Shown here in pieces: positions 15,679 to 23,998 of a stretch of 52,484 nucleotides of DNA. The notes beneath the pieces were generated by a model. The model had not been told where the DNA came from, ran no database searches, and saw only the letters and a list, made by a program, of their open reading frames with translations. Source of the stretch: Pirellulales bacterium (lineage in GTDB: Bacteria; Planctomycetota; Planctomycetia; Pirellulales; JAICIG01); contig JAICLL010000024.1 in the NCBI GenBank assembly GCA_025927475.1, positions 1-52,484 on the forward strand, read 5' to 3'. Numbering within the stretch: the first letter of the stretch is position 1; each line of letters opens with the position of its first letter. Position numbers and translations under genes: made by a program.

Positions 15679-16680
15679 TTACGCCGCGCCGGCTTGCACT
15701 CCATACTTGGCTTGATATTCGCCGCGGATCCAAGCGAATGTTTTTCGCATCCCCTCCGCCAGTGGCGTGCTCGGCTCCCAACCGAGATAGCCGCGGATTT
15801 TGGTGTTGTCGCTGTTGCGGCCGTTCACCCCTTTTGGGGCCGATAGGTTGTAGGTTCGGCGGAGCTTGGCGCCCCCGATCGCTTCGACCAGGTCGACCAG
15901 CTCGTTGATGGAGACCAACTCGCTCGAGCCCAGATTGATCGGCTCGTCGATATCGCTGTGCATAATCTTGTCGATGCCGGCGATGCAGTCGTCGATGTAC
16001 ATGAAACTGCGGGTTTGCCGGCCGTCGCCCCAAAGTTCGATTTCGTGCTGGCCGGTGGCCAAGGCTTCGAGCACTTTGCGGCAGACGGCGGCGGGGGCCT
16101 TTTCACGCCCGCCCTCCCAGGTGCCATGTGGTCCATACACGTTGTGGAACCGCGCCACGCGGGTGATCAGGCCGAAGTCTTCGTAGAAGTGGCGGCACAT
16201 CCGCTCGGAGAAGAGTTTTTCCCAGCCGTAGCCATCTTCGGCCAGAGCGGGATAGGCGTCGGCTTCCTTGAGTGGCTCCACGTCGGCGGCGCGTTGCTTG
16301 TCGGCGTTGTACACGCAGGCCGAGCTGGCGAAGAAAAACCGCTCGACGCCCGACTCCAGCGCGGCCATCAGCAGGTGCGTGTTAATCAGCACCGAGAGCA
16401 TGCAGAGCGCCTTGTTTTGCTCGATGAACCCCATGCCGCCCATGTCGGCCGCCAGGTTGTAGATCTCGCCGGCGCCGCGGCAAGCGGCCAGGCAGGCATC
16501 TTTGTCTTTCAGGTCGGCCACGATGTTTTCGATTTGCGGAAACACCTGATACCACTCGCCGAGCGGCTTGATATCGACCGAACGAATTTGGGTATGGCCT
16601 CGCCGCAGCAAGTCGGCCACCAAGTGCCCGCCAATAAAACCGCCGCCGCCGGCGACGACAATCAAGGGTTGTTTTTTCAT
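15679..16680 (-). CDS. GDP-mannose 3,5-epimerase-like extended SDR
   Basis: The 333-residue protein aligns by eye along its length with GDP-mannose 3',5'-epimerase, which converts GDP-mannose to GDP-L-galactose/gulose. Marker segments are VVAGGGGFIGGHL, NLAADMGGMGFIE, SSACVYN (Cys122), DGYGWEKLFSE (Y151, K155), ARFHNVYGPHGTWEGGREKA (K194), CRKVLEALATG and KGVNGRNSDNTKI. The Cys and Lys that serve as acid and base in the plant enzyme are both present. Its ATG overlaps the stop of the WecG-like gene (ATGA). The enzyme could supply an L-sugar to the polysaccharide. Other members of this subgroup have unproven specificity, so the substrate remains inferred. Confidence 0.85.
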   Translation of the reverse strand: MKKQPLIVVAGGGGFIGGHLVADLLRRGHTQIRSVDIKPLGEWYQVFPQIENIVADLKDKDACLAACRGAGEIYNLAADMGGMGFIEQNKALCMLSVLINTHLLMAALESGVERFFFASSACVYNADKQRAADVEPLKEADAYPALAEDGYGWEKLFSERMCRHFYEDFGLITRVARFHNVYGPHGTWEGGREKAPAAVCRKVLEALATGQHEIELWGDGRQTRSFMYIDDCIAGIDKIMHSDIDEPINLGSSELVSINELVDLVEAIGGAKLRRTYNLSAPKGVNGRNSDNTKIRGYLGWEPSTPLAEGMRKTFAWIRGEYQAKYGVQAGAA

Positions 16681-17519
16681 GAATCTGCCTCATGGAGTAA
16701 GTGGTGATGTGGCGAAGCAAGACGTCGAAAGGCAATCTGTCTGGCAAGCTTGACGACAAACAGCGTATTCGTAACCAAATAGCGGCGCGCCAGCCGGCGA
16801 GGCTCGCAGCAGAGACGAAAGAACCATTCCAGCCCGCGCCGCTGCATCCACGCAGGCGCCATCGGTTTCGTGCCCGCGTGAAAATCAAACGCCGCGCCCA
16901 CGCAAAGCTGCACCGCGTGCAAACGGTCGCGGTGCTCAAAGGCAAAATGGTCTTGCTTCGGGCAGCCCAAGCCAATGAACACCAGGCGGGCACCGCTGGC
17001 GTTGATCCGCTCGACCACTTGCCGGTCTTCTTCGTCGCTGAGCGGACGAAAAGGGGGCGACTCGCTGCCGGCAATGCGCAATCGAGGAAACGTCCGTATC
17101 AACCGAGCCTGAAGCTTTTCGAGCACTTGGGGCGTGCCGCCATAAAGATAGATCGGCGCCTCGCGGCGGGCCGCCTCGCCACAAACGCGCCACATCAACT
17201 CGGGACCATAGACGCGCTCGGCCAGCCGCGCGCGGTAGAGCCAATTGAGCGCCCAGCGCACCGGCTGCCCGTCGGGCGTGACCAGTTCAAAGCCGTTGAC
17301 GCGCCGCCGCAACTCGGCATCGCAGGCGGCTGTCACCACGGCATGCACCGCCTGACACGCGACCACCGCCTGTTGACCGTGCTGGGCCGCGGCAAGAATC
17401 AACTCGACGGCCTCATCATAGGTGATCGGACTGATGCCGACGCCCATCACGTCGAGCTTGCCGGGCCAGGCCCGCAGAGCCCCAACCGCAGCGGGCGCCG
17501 GTGATAACGCGACATTCAT
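16677..17519 (-). CDS. WecG/TagA/CpsF family glycosyltransferase
   Basis: The 280-residue protein shows the WecG/TagA/CpsF hallmarks LDVMGVGISPITYDEAVELI, TPDGQPVRWAL, YLYGGTPQVLEKL, FIGLGCPKQDHF, GAAFDFHAGTKPMAPAWM and QRRGLEWFFRL. The family transfers ManNAc, ManNAcA or related sugars from UDP to lipid-linked GlcNAc early in polymer assembly. ATG 17519 overlaps the stop of the upstream GT4 gene (ATGA), and its own stop overlaps the next start. A longer frame extending to 18167 is just antisense-like sequence within the GT4 gene and is ignored. It acts at the inner face of the membrane. The donor sugar is inferred only from the family. Confidence 0.93.
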   Translation of the reverse strand: MNVALSPAPAAVGALRAWPGKLDVMGVGISPITYDEAVELILAAAQHGQQAVVACQAVHAVVTAACDAELRRRVNGFELVTPDGQPVRWALNWLYRARLAERVYGPELMWRVCGEAARREAPIYLYGGTPQVLEKLQARLIRTFPRLRIAGSESPPFRPLSDEEDRQVVERINASGARLVFIGLGCPKQDHFAFEHRDRLHAVQLCVGAAFDFHAGTKPMAPAWMQRRGLEWFFRLCCEPRRLARRYLVTNTLFVVKLARQIAFRRLASPHHHLLHEADS

Positions 17520-18793
17520 TGTTCGGCCCTCCATGAATCGCGGCTGTCGCGGGCACCGGCCTGGCAAACCATCGGTTCGCTCACACCTTGCGTGTCGAGC
17601 GTGGCGCCGGCGGCGACGTAGGCTTCGCGCGTGCTGGCCGCGATTTGCCGCCACGTGTAGCGCTGTTCCACTTTTCGCCAGCCGGTTTCGCCCATGGCCT
17701 GGCATTCGTCGGCGTCGGAGAGCAAACGGCAAATGGCGGCAGACAATTCGCCGGCGTTTTGGTTGACCAGTAGCCCGTCGACGCCGTCGTCGATGACGCT
17801 GGCCACCTGGGCAATACGCCCGCCGATGACCGCCTTGCGGTGCGACCAGGCTTCGACAAACACGCCGCCGAAGCTCTCTTGCAGCGAGGGCAGGCAGAGC
17901 AACTCGCAGGCGGCCAGGGCGGAGGTTTTGGTGGCCAGGTCGACGCAGCCCAGATTCACCAGGCGGCGGTCTCGCATGTGCTCGAACAAGCGGCGCGAAT
18001 AACCTGTGGGCGGCCCGATGAACACAAAACGCACGTCGGCATGGCGTTGCCACACGGCAGGCGCAGCTTCGACCACCGCGGCCAGGCCCTTGTAACGCAG
18101 TTGCTGGCCAACATAGAGCACGAACCGTCCGGCAATGCCAAACCGGCGGCGGAACGCCTCGCCGCAAAACTCATCGGCCAGAATCGGCCCCACGCCGGTG
18201 ACGTGAATGCGGTCGGCCTCCACGCCTTTCTCGCTAACGAGCAGATCTTTCTCAGCGGCGGTCAATGCAATCACCGCGTCCGCCTCGCGATAGAGCCGGT
18301 CATACTCGCGATAGAGCCAGCCGCGCCAACGCGGATGATGGTTCGGCGTGAGCACGAACGGAATGGATTGGCGATGCGCGAATTCGCAGGCTGCCCGAGC
18401 CAAAAACTCGCGCCCGATGCGGGTAGCGTGGACCAGCGCGGGCTGACCCGCCAGCGGCTCCAGCTCATCGCCGATGAGGCGGCTCAATCGCCTCACGGCG
18501 CCGCCCATGCAGCCATAATATGCCGCCGCCCAGGGCAACATTCGCAACCGCCGACCAGGCGAAAATCCCAACCGGCTGATGGGAACTCCCTCATACAGGT
18601 AATCAAGCCGCGGCTCGCAGCAGACGGTGCTCAGCCGCACCCAATCGCGCCGGTAGCGTGAAGTGTGCGTGACTACGCGCGGCGAATGCCCGGCGCGTTG
18701 CATCTCGCCAATCAGGCGGTGCAAGTGCATCTGGGCGCCGCCGATGGCGGGCGGATAAACCGTGCTCGCATAGAGGATGTTCAAGCGTGGCAT
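17516..18793 (-). CDS. Family 4 glycosyltransferase
   Basis: The 425-residue GT-B enzyme begins LNILYASTVYPPAIGGAQMH, the acceptor-domain motif. It contains FVLYVGQQLRYKGLAAVVEA and LPSLQESFGGVFVEAWSHRK, the donor-binding E-x7-E region of GT4 enzymes. It probably adds one residue of the repeating unit at the cytoplasmic face. The C-terminal 30 residues (MVCQAGARDSRDSWRAEQ) are not conserved in appearance. ATG 18793 overlaps the 3' end of the ligase-glycosyltransferase gene by 13 bp. Donor and linkage cannot be assigned. Confidence 0.92.
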   Translation of the reverse strand: MPRLNILYASTVYPPAIGGAQMHLHRLIGEMQRAGHSPRVVTHTSRYRRDWVRLSTVCCEPRLDYLYEGVPISRLGFSPGRRLRMLPWAAAYYGCMGGAVRRLSRLIGDELEPLAGQPALVHATRIGREFLARAACEFAHRQSIPFVLTPNHHPRWRGWLYREYDRLYREADAVIALTAAEKDLLVSEKGVEADRIHVTGVGPILADEFCGEAFRRRFGIAGRFVLYVGQQLRYKGLAAVVEAAPAVWQRHADVRFVFIGPPTGYSRRLFEHMRDRRLVNLGCVDLATKTSALAACELLCLPSLQESFGGVFVEAWSHRKAVIGGRIAQVASVIDDGVDGLLVNQNAGELSAAICRLLSDADECQAMGETGWRKVEQRYTWRQIAASTREAYVAAGATLDTQGVSEPMVCQAGARDSRDSWRAEQ

Positions 18794-21333
18794 TCCTTGT
18801 TCGTGGCGGCGCGGATGGCCTCAATCAGGCCGTCAACCGCATGTGCTGGTGTGAGTCGAGCTACGGCGTCGCGCGCCGCCACGCGCATTGCATTCAGTTC
18901 CTCGACCGAGCACGACAAAGCGCGATCGATCGCCGCATACATTTCGTCCGGCGCATCGGGCCGGAACATCCAGCCGGTACGATCGCCTTCCGCTCGGCGA
19001 CAGCACGTACCTTCGCCGAGCGAACGGCGACAGAGTTCTTCGACCGCCTGGCTATAGCGGCTGCCCAACACCGGCAACCCGGCGGCCATGGCTTCGTTCA
19101 CCACCAGGCCCCATTCATCGGCCAAGGTGGGAAACACAAAGATTCCGGCCGCGGAGTAGGCGTCGGCGAGTTGGTCGTAGCTGCGCTCGCCGAGAAAGCG
19201 AAGTCGAAGATTCGGCGGCGTTGTTCGCTGGCGCAGCTCGTCTTCGACCGGTCCTGAGCCGGCGAGATCGAATGCCACTTCGCGCTGAGGATGATCGGCG
19301 GCCCACCGCGTAAGCACGTTGACAAACGGTAGCAGACCCTTGCGCTCGATCAGTTGACCCACATACAGAAGGCGATGTGCGGTTTTCGGCGGCCGTGTGA
19401 CGGGCAGCCGTTCAAAAAGCCCCGGCAGCGCGACATAGGGGACACGAAACGTCCGCCCGCGGTCAACGCCGTAACGCTCGACGTATCGAGCGCCGCTTTC
19501 GCCATTGACCACGACGGTCTCGGCCCGCGGCAGCAGCCAGCGCCGCAACCAATGACGTCCCAAGCCGCGGCCCTGCTCGGTGTGATCGGACAGCGTGGCC
19601 CACAGCACCAGCGGCGTTCGCCGAACCATGCTCGAATAGAGCGCGCTCAGCGCCGAGCGAAAGCCCAATTCGGCAGATACGATCACGTCGGGCCGCAGAA
19701 GCCTCAATTGGCCCAACGTGTCGTAAGGCAGGTGAACTTGCAGTGTATCGCAAAAGCCGGTCGCGTGGCGCCAGGGCCGCTGGACCGTCATGGTACGTTG
19801 CAATTGCACGTCGAGCTGGCCCCAATCGGGCGTCCATTTTCGGTTCGATTCCATCGGCGTCGACAGCAAAATGGTCAGCCGTTCGACGCGGCGGGCCAAC
19901 TCGGCGTAAACCGGCACCCGGTACGGCGGAATAAAATTGGTCAGCAAGACGACATGCCCGGCGACCTTTGCGCTCGTCGAATGACGTTTTCCACACTGCT
20001 GCGCAGCTCGAACGTAATCCCGCGATGCCGTCGAACGAAAGTGAATCCGCTTCTGAAACCCAACTCTCGTGCTGCTGCGAGGTCGCGGCGTACGGAATGA
20101 ATTCGGATTTGGGACATCGCGCCAAAACAACGCGATGAGCCAGCAGAGCGTAAACGCTTCGGGCACCGGGTTGAAAATCGGCGTTTCGGTCAGCCCGCTG
20201 ATCATCACAAGCACCGTGACCATATCGGCAAACGCGGCCGGCGCGGCCCAGAGCCGATAGAGCTGCGTCAACATCATGGTTACCAGGAGCAGCACGCCGA
20301 ACACACCGGTTTCGAGCAGACCATCCAGCAGCAACTGGTGCGGATGCGCGGCGGGAAACAACTCGAAGTCGCTCATCAAGAACCGCGAGCTACCGAAGCC
20401 ATAGCCCAGCCAGGGAGAACGGGCGGCTTTTTCAATCGCAAAATGCCACAGTTCGGTGCGGCCATTCATGGAATACACCTCTTCGGCGTCGCCCTCGCGC
20501 GCGGCGCCCACCAGCCACTGCGACCAATCGACGCTGGCCAATTCGGCGGCCAGCACCGCCGCGGCCAATAGCGCCGCGGCGCAGGCCAACCGGGCTGGCC
20601 CTAGGCGCCGCATGACGCACAGTGCCACCAGCGCCGACACCGCCGCCTGCGACGTGCGGCTATCGGTCAGCCATAGCGTGATTGCGAAGAACGCCAGGGG
20701 CGCAGCCAACCAGCGCCAACGCACTCGCCCGCCGATTCCCAGCACGCCGAGGCAGCCGATCGCCAGCGCGCAAAAGCCGCCCAGGCCATTGGGGTGCGTT
20801 AAGCCTCCCAGCCGCCACACCGGTTCTTGTCCCTGCGCCAGATACTCGGGTTGGCCCAGTTCTGGCTTGGTGAACTGCGCCACCCAGCAGGCGGCGGCGA
20901 AAAACAGAAAGGCGGCGATCAAGGTCTTGATCACCGTTTCATGCCCCAAGCGCACCAGTACGGCCGGTGCGAACAACACCGCGCACACCAAGGCCACGCA
21001 CGCCGCAAATGAATACGCTGGACTGATCGCCACCGGCGCCGTGGCCATCGCCCAGGCCGCGAAGACCAGACAGCAAACACCGGGGAATCGCGGCAAGCAG
21101 CGGTGGATGCCCGGCAGGTGAATCAGTCCATAAAGCCCGCACAAGCCACACACACTCAGCCGCAGCAGCGACTGCCAGTCGAACGTGGTGGAGTCGGGTT
21201 CCACCACGCGCAGCGTAGCTTCGTTGACGATCACAACCGCCGCCAGCAAGACCATGCCCGACCATCGCAATAGCGCGTCGGTGAGCACCGCCGGAGCAAT
21301 GCATGCTGCGGAAGTGAAAGCGATCCGCGTCAT
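18781..21333 (-). CDS. O-antigen ligase/polymerase fused to a GT4 glycosyltransferase
   Basis: This 850-residue frame combines two proteins that are usually separate. Residues 1 to about 405 form a polytopic membrane region with the O-antigen ligase/Wzy_C signature: TDSRTSQAAV (about 222-231) and AHPHQLLLDGLLETGVFG (about 329-346). Residues from about 460 form a GT4 enzyme, with HVVLLTNFIPPYRVPVYAEL, RLLYVGQLIERKGLLPFVNV and FPTLADEWGLVVNEAMAAGL. The linker (nucleotides about 19959-20118) is Arg/Ser-rich and resembles translated noncoding DNA, suggesting loss of a stop and start between two genes. ATG 21333 overlaps the stop of the flippase gene (ATGA). If made as one chain, a cytoplasmic transferase is tethered to the membrane ligase. 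A sequencing error removing a stop is possible. Confidence 0.85.
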   Translation of the reverse strand: MTRIAFTSAACIAPAVLTDALLRWSGMVLLAAVVIVNEATLRVVEPDSTTFDWQSLLRLSVCGLCGLYGLIHLPGIHRCLPRFPGVCCLVFAAWAMATAPVAISPAYSFAACVALVCAVLFAPAVLVRLGHETVIKTLIAAFLFFAAACWVAQFTKPELGQPEYLAQGQEPVWRLGGLTHPNGLGGFCALAIGCLGVLGIGGRVRWRWLAAPLAFFAITLWLTDSRTSQAAVSALVALCVMRRLGPARLACAAALLAAAVLAAELASVDWSQWLVGAAREGDAEEVYSMNGRTELWHFAIEKAARSPWLGYGFGSSRFLMSDFELFPAAHPHQLLLDGLLETGVFGVLLLVTMMLTQLYRLWAAPAAFADMVTVLVMISGLTETPIFNPVPEAFTLCWLIALFWRDVPNPNSFRTPRPRSSTRVGFQKRIHFRSTASRDYVRAAQQCGKRHSTSAKVAGHVVLLTNFIPPYRVPVYAELARRVERLTILLSTPMESNRKWTPDWGQLDVQLQRTMTVQRPWRHATGFCDTLQVHLPYDTLGQLRLLRPDVIVSAELGFRSALSALYSSMVRRTPLVLWATLSDHTEQGRGLGRHWLRRWLLPRAETVVVNGESGARYVERYGVDRGRTFRVPYVALPGLFERLPVTRPPKTAHRLLYVGQLIERKGLLPFVNVLTRWAADHPQREVAFDLAGSGPVEDELRQRTTPPNLRLRFLGERSYDQLADAYSAAGIFVFPTLADEWGLVVNEAMAAGLPVLGSRYSQAVEELCRRSLGEGTCCRRAEGDRTGWMFRPDAPDEMYAAIDRALSCSVEELNAMRVAARDAVARLTPAHAVDGLIEAIRAATNKECHA

Positions 21334-22718
21334 GCAAGCGCTCCTGCCGCGCGGGCGGCGCCGGAAAGTCGGGCGTAGGCGAGCCATCGCACGGCGCCGC
21401 CGGCCACATTACCGGCCAGCACCGCGCAGGCCGCGCCGATGACGTTCCATGCCGGCGTCAACCATCCTCCGACGCCGAGTGTGACCAACAGCGCCAGCAG
21501 CGAGGCATAGAAGGTCTCGCGCGGTCTGCCCATGGCGCGCAGCCCGCTGTCTGCCCCCATGCCGAGCGCATTGGCCGCCAGTGCCAGCGCCAGCAGGGTA
21601 AGTGCCCCGCCGTGCTTGGCATAGCTAGGGCCATAAAGCAGGGCGAGGGCGGAAGTGCCAAATCCCCCGATCGCCAGACAAACCAGCAGCATCAGCGCTG
21701 CCATCCGCCAGGTAAATGTCTGAACCACCCGCTGCATTTGCGGCACTCCGCCGGCGGCGTATGCCCCAGCCGTGGCCGGCCCGAGAAGATTGCCGAGCCC
21801 GATGATCATGGGATTGGTGAGCGACACCACGGTTGCGGCCGCGGCAAATTCGCCGGTGGCCGCCGCGCCCAACAGCAGCGCCAGCAGCCAATGCAACGAA
21901 TAGGAATTGGCGGTGCCGCACATTTGCTCAGCGAAAATCCAGCGGCCCAGCGACCAGTTGCGCCGCCAGTCGCCTATGACGCGGCGACGACGAATCGCAA
22001 GCCGTCGGCCCGACCGCACCAGCCACACCACGCCGCTGGCCCCACAAGCCACACCCATCGCAGCCAATGCCGTAGCCGCCGACAATCGTCCCGCGACTGC
22101 CAGCCAGGCCAACAGCAAAAGCTGGCATCCCGCGGCAACCGCGTCGATTCGCACCGCTCGGTCCAATTGCAACTCGGCGAAAGAGAATCGCCGCGCCACT
22201 TCGCGCAGCAACATCAGCGGCAGCGTGGCCATAAGCACCCCTACCACGGGAGCGAAGCCTGAGAAACGCAAACTTGCCGAAAGCGCCAGCGCGCAGCCGC
22301 CTAGCACCAGCATCGAGACGAAGGCCGCCGCGGCGCTGTGCGCCAGCGCACTGCCGGCATAGGAAGGGCGGCGGCGGCCCGGCAGCCGCGCCACGAAAAT
22401 CGTGTAAGGCGTCAGCACCAGCGACTCCTGCACGCCGCGAATCAGAATCAGTAGCGTAAAGCCGAGCGCATACAGCCCCAGGGCTTCTTCGCCGCAAAAC
22501 CGGCCCACCACCACGCTGGTGGCGAAGCTCGCCCCGCTGACGATGCCCTGATCGAGCATTGCCATCCAAGCGCGCGGAACCGAACCGCAGAGGCGCCGGC
22601 GCCCAAGCACGGCGACGCGGAGATGTGGAGACGCGGAGATGCAGGGAGTTTTCGAATCTCCCGCTCTCCCCGTTTCTCCGTGTCGCGGTTCGAGTTCAAC
22701 GACGGCCGAATCGCTCAT
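21330..22718 (-). CDS. Polysaccharide flippase-like membrane protein (Wzx/MATE-like)
   Basis: The 462-residue product is strongly hydrophobic with about twelve predicted membrane segments from residue 55 on, for example ALGLYALGFTLLILIRGVQE and LTLLALALAANALGMGADSG. That layout, with a conserved central SLTNPMIIGLGNLLGPA, fits the polysaccharide biosynthesis/Wzx flippase superfamily that moves lipid-linked repeat units across the membrane. ATG 22718 was chosen; a TTG four codons upstream is the alternative. Residues about 14-45 (PRHGETGRAGDSKTPCISAS) are encoded by a repeat and are not flippase sequence, so the ancestral start may lie further in. It lies 13 bp after the sugar transferase gene and overlaps the next gene by 4 bp. 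Confidence 0.8.
   Translation of the reverse strand: MSDSAVVELEPRHGETGRAGDSKTPCISASPHLRVAVLGRRRLCGSVPRAWMAMLDQGIVSGASFATSVVVGRFCGEEALGLYALGFTLLILIRGVQESLVLTPYTIFVARLPGRRRPSYAGSALAHSAAAAFVSMLVLGGCALALSASLRFSGFAPVVGVLMATLPLMLLREVARRFSFAELQLDRAVRIDAVAAGCQLLLLAWLAVAGRLSAATALAAMGVACGASGVVWLVRSGRRLAIRRRRVIGDWRRNWSLGRWIFAEQMCGTANSYSLHWLLALLLGAAATGEFAAAATVVSLTNPMIIGLGNLLGPATAGAYAAGGVPQMQRVVQTFTWRMAALMLLVCLAIGGFGTSALALLYGPSYAKHGGALTLLALALAANALGMGADSGLRAMGRPRETFYASLLALLVTLGVGGWLTPAWNVIGAACAVLAGNVAGGAVRWLAYARLSGAARAAGALA
22612..22690. repeat. Degenerate GGAGACGCGG-type repeat in the flippase 5' end
   Basis: The left half repeats GGAGATGTGGAGACGCGGAG. The right half is an inverted counterpart (CTCCCCGTTTCTCCGTGTCG). 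The motif resembles the 8-bp GACACGGR unit of the array at 33059-33274. It lies wholly within the open frame and gives the flippase an atypical N-terminal stretch. Confidence 0.55.
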
Positions 22719-22731
22719 CAAATGCCCCAAC

Positions 22732-23796
22732 TCAATGTGCCCCCGTGCCGCGGACCACCGCCCAGACGGTTTGAATGAGCAGCTTCAGATCGTGCAGCAG
22801 CGTACGCGAATCGGCATACCGCAGGTCCATGCGCATCCACTGGTCGAAGCTGACGCGCGAACGTCCGCCCACTTGCCAGATGCAGGTCAGGCCGGGCGTA
22901 ACCTGCAGCCGCCGCCGTCGCCAACCCTCTGAGGCGTCCGACTCGTGACACGGCAGAGGCCGGGGTCCGACAAGCGACATGTCGCCGCGCAGAATGTTGT
23001 ACAACTGCGGCAGCTCGTCGAGGCTCGTCTTGCGTAGCAGCCGGCCCAGTCGCGTGACGCGCGGGTCGCGCTTGATTTTGAAGGCCGGCCCATCTTGCTC
23101 GTTCATGGCCAAAAGCTCGCGCTGGCGCGACTCGGCGTCGGCCGTCATTGTGCGGAATTTGTAAATCACAAACGGCTTGCCGCCGCGGCCCGCCCGACGC
23201 TGCCGAAACAGCACCGGTCCGGGCGAAGTCAGTTTGACCGCCAGCGCAATCAGCGCCATGCAGGGCGACAAGAGCGCCAAGCCGGTCGCGGCGCCGAGTA
23301 CGTCGAGCACGCGCTTCCAGGCAGGCAGCGCTTGCGTCAGCAGCGGTTCAACGGGCGACGTGGTTCGTCCGACCGGATTGAACGCATCGTCCTCCGCGCC
23401 GTCGGAATGCCACTCCGACGGATAGACATAGACCTCGATGACCGGCGGCGGCAGCCACTCGGGCAACAGCAGGCAAACATCGTCGGCCACGTTCCAGGCG
23501 CCTTCGGCGGGCGTATACGGCAGCAGCGCCGCCAGCCGCCCATCATCGAGCCAGCCAATCTGGTCGATTGCCCGCAGCCGGCCGGCAAGGGTCTTTGCCA
23601 ACCGCCGCCGCGTCGCATGCGTCGCCCGATGGTCGCCCGGGGCGAAGGCCACCAACGAGAACTCATTTCCGCTACGATCGGTTCGCGCGCGTTCGTGCAG
23701 CAATGCGCGACGAAAGTCCTCGACGGCGCGAATTCGCCGACCGCACGGCGCGCTGCCGCGGTCGGTGTAGTCGTGAGATGTTCGCGCGATGGACAT
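22732..23796 (-). CDS. Initiating sugar transferase with degenerate GGDEF-like N-terminal domain
   Basis: The C-terminal half is a bacterial sugar transferase (WbaP/WcaJ type), which places the first sugar-phosphate on undecaprenyl phosphate. KRVLDVLGAATGLALLSPCM (about 161-180) is the membrane anchor. It is followed by PGPVLFRQRRAGRGGKPF, YKFRTM, RLLRKTSLDELPQLYNIL, SLVGPRPLP and VTPGLTCIWQVGGRS. The first 115 residues look like an eroded GGDEF domain: ERARTDRSGNEFSLVAF, then RLRAIDQIGWLDDGRLAALL where active cyclases have R-x-GGDEF, then LPYTPAEGAWNVADDV. The catalytic signature is missing, so it would be structural or regulatory. That assignment is inference. It starts the short run of overlapping genes leading to the epimerase. 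Confidence 0.92.
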   Translation of the reverse strand: MSIARTSHDYTDRGSAPCGRRIRAVEDFRRALLHERARTDRSGNEFSLVAFAPGDHRATHATRRRLAKTLAGRLRAIDQIGWLDDGRLAALLPYTPAEGAWNVADDVCLLLPEWLPPPVIEVYVYPSEWHSDGAEDDAFNPVGRTTSPVEPLLTQALPAWKRVLDVLGAATGLALLSPCMALIALAVKLTSPGPVLFRQRRAGRGGKPFVIYKFRTMTADAESRQRELLAMNEQDGPAFKIKRDPRVTRLGRLLRKTSLDELPQLYNILRGDMSLVGPRPLPCHESDASEGWRRRRLQVTPGLTCIWQVGGRSRVSFDQWMRMDLRYADSRTLLHDLKLLIQTVWAVVRGTGAH

Positions 23797-23800
23797 AGGA

Positions 23801-23998
23801 AGTGGCTGGTGGTTGGTGGTTGGGTTCAGGGTTCAGGGTTCAGGATTCGGGATGCGGGATTCGGGATTTGGGATTTGGGAGTCCAGGGGCCAGAGTTCAA
23901 CAGCCGGGAGTTCGCAGGTTCAGGAGTTCGTCGTTGGCGCCGCGATGCGGCAGCAACCACTAGCCACCAACCACTAGCCACTAGCCACTAGCCACTGA
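23801..23998. repeat. Intergenic segment bounded by inverted heptamer arrays
   Basis: AGTGGCTGGTGGTTGGTGGT at 23801 and inverted CCACTAGCCACTAGCCACTA-type units at 23955-23998 flank about 130 bp made largely of GGTTCAG and GGATTCGGGAT-like direct repeats (23824-23880). The units are the same as those at 13664-13716. The right array overlaps the 3' end of the chain-length gene by about ten bases. The arrangement resembles a small non-autonomous mobile element. No gene is supported inside. Confidence 0.6.

Noticed and set aside
17520..18167. N-terminal extension of the WecG-like ORF
   Set aside because: The extra 216 residues lie within the GT4 gene in another frame; WecG family sequence begins at ATG 17519.
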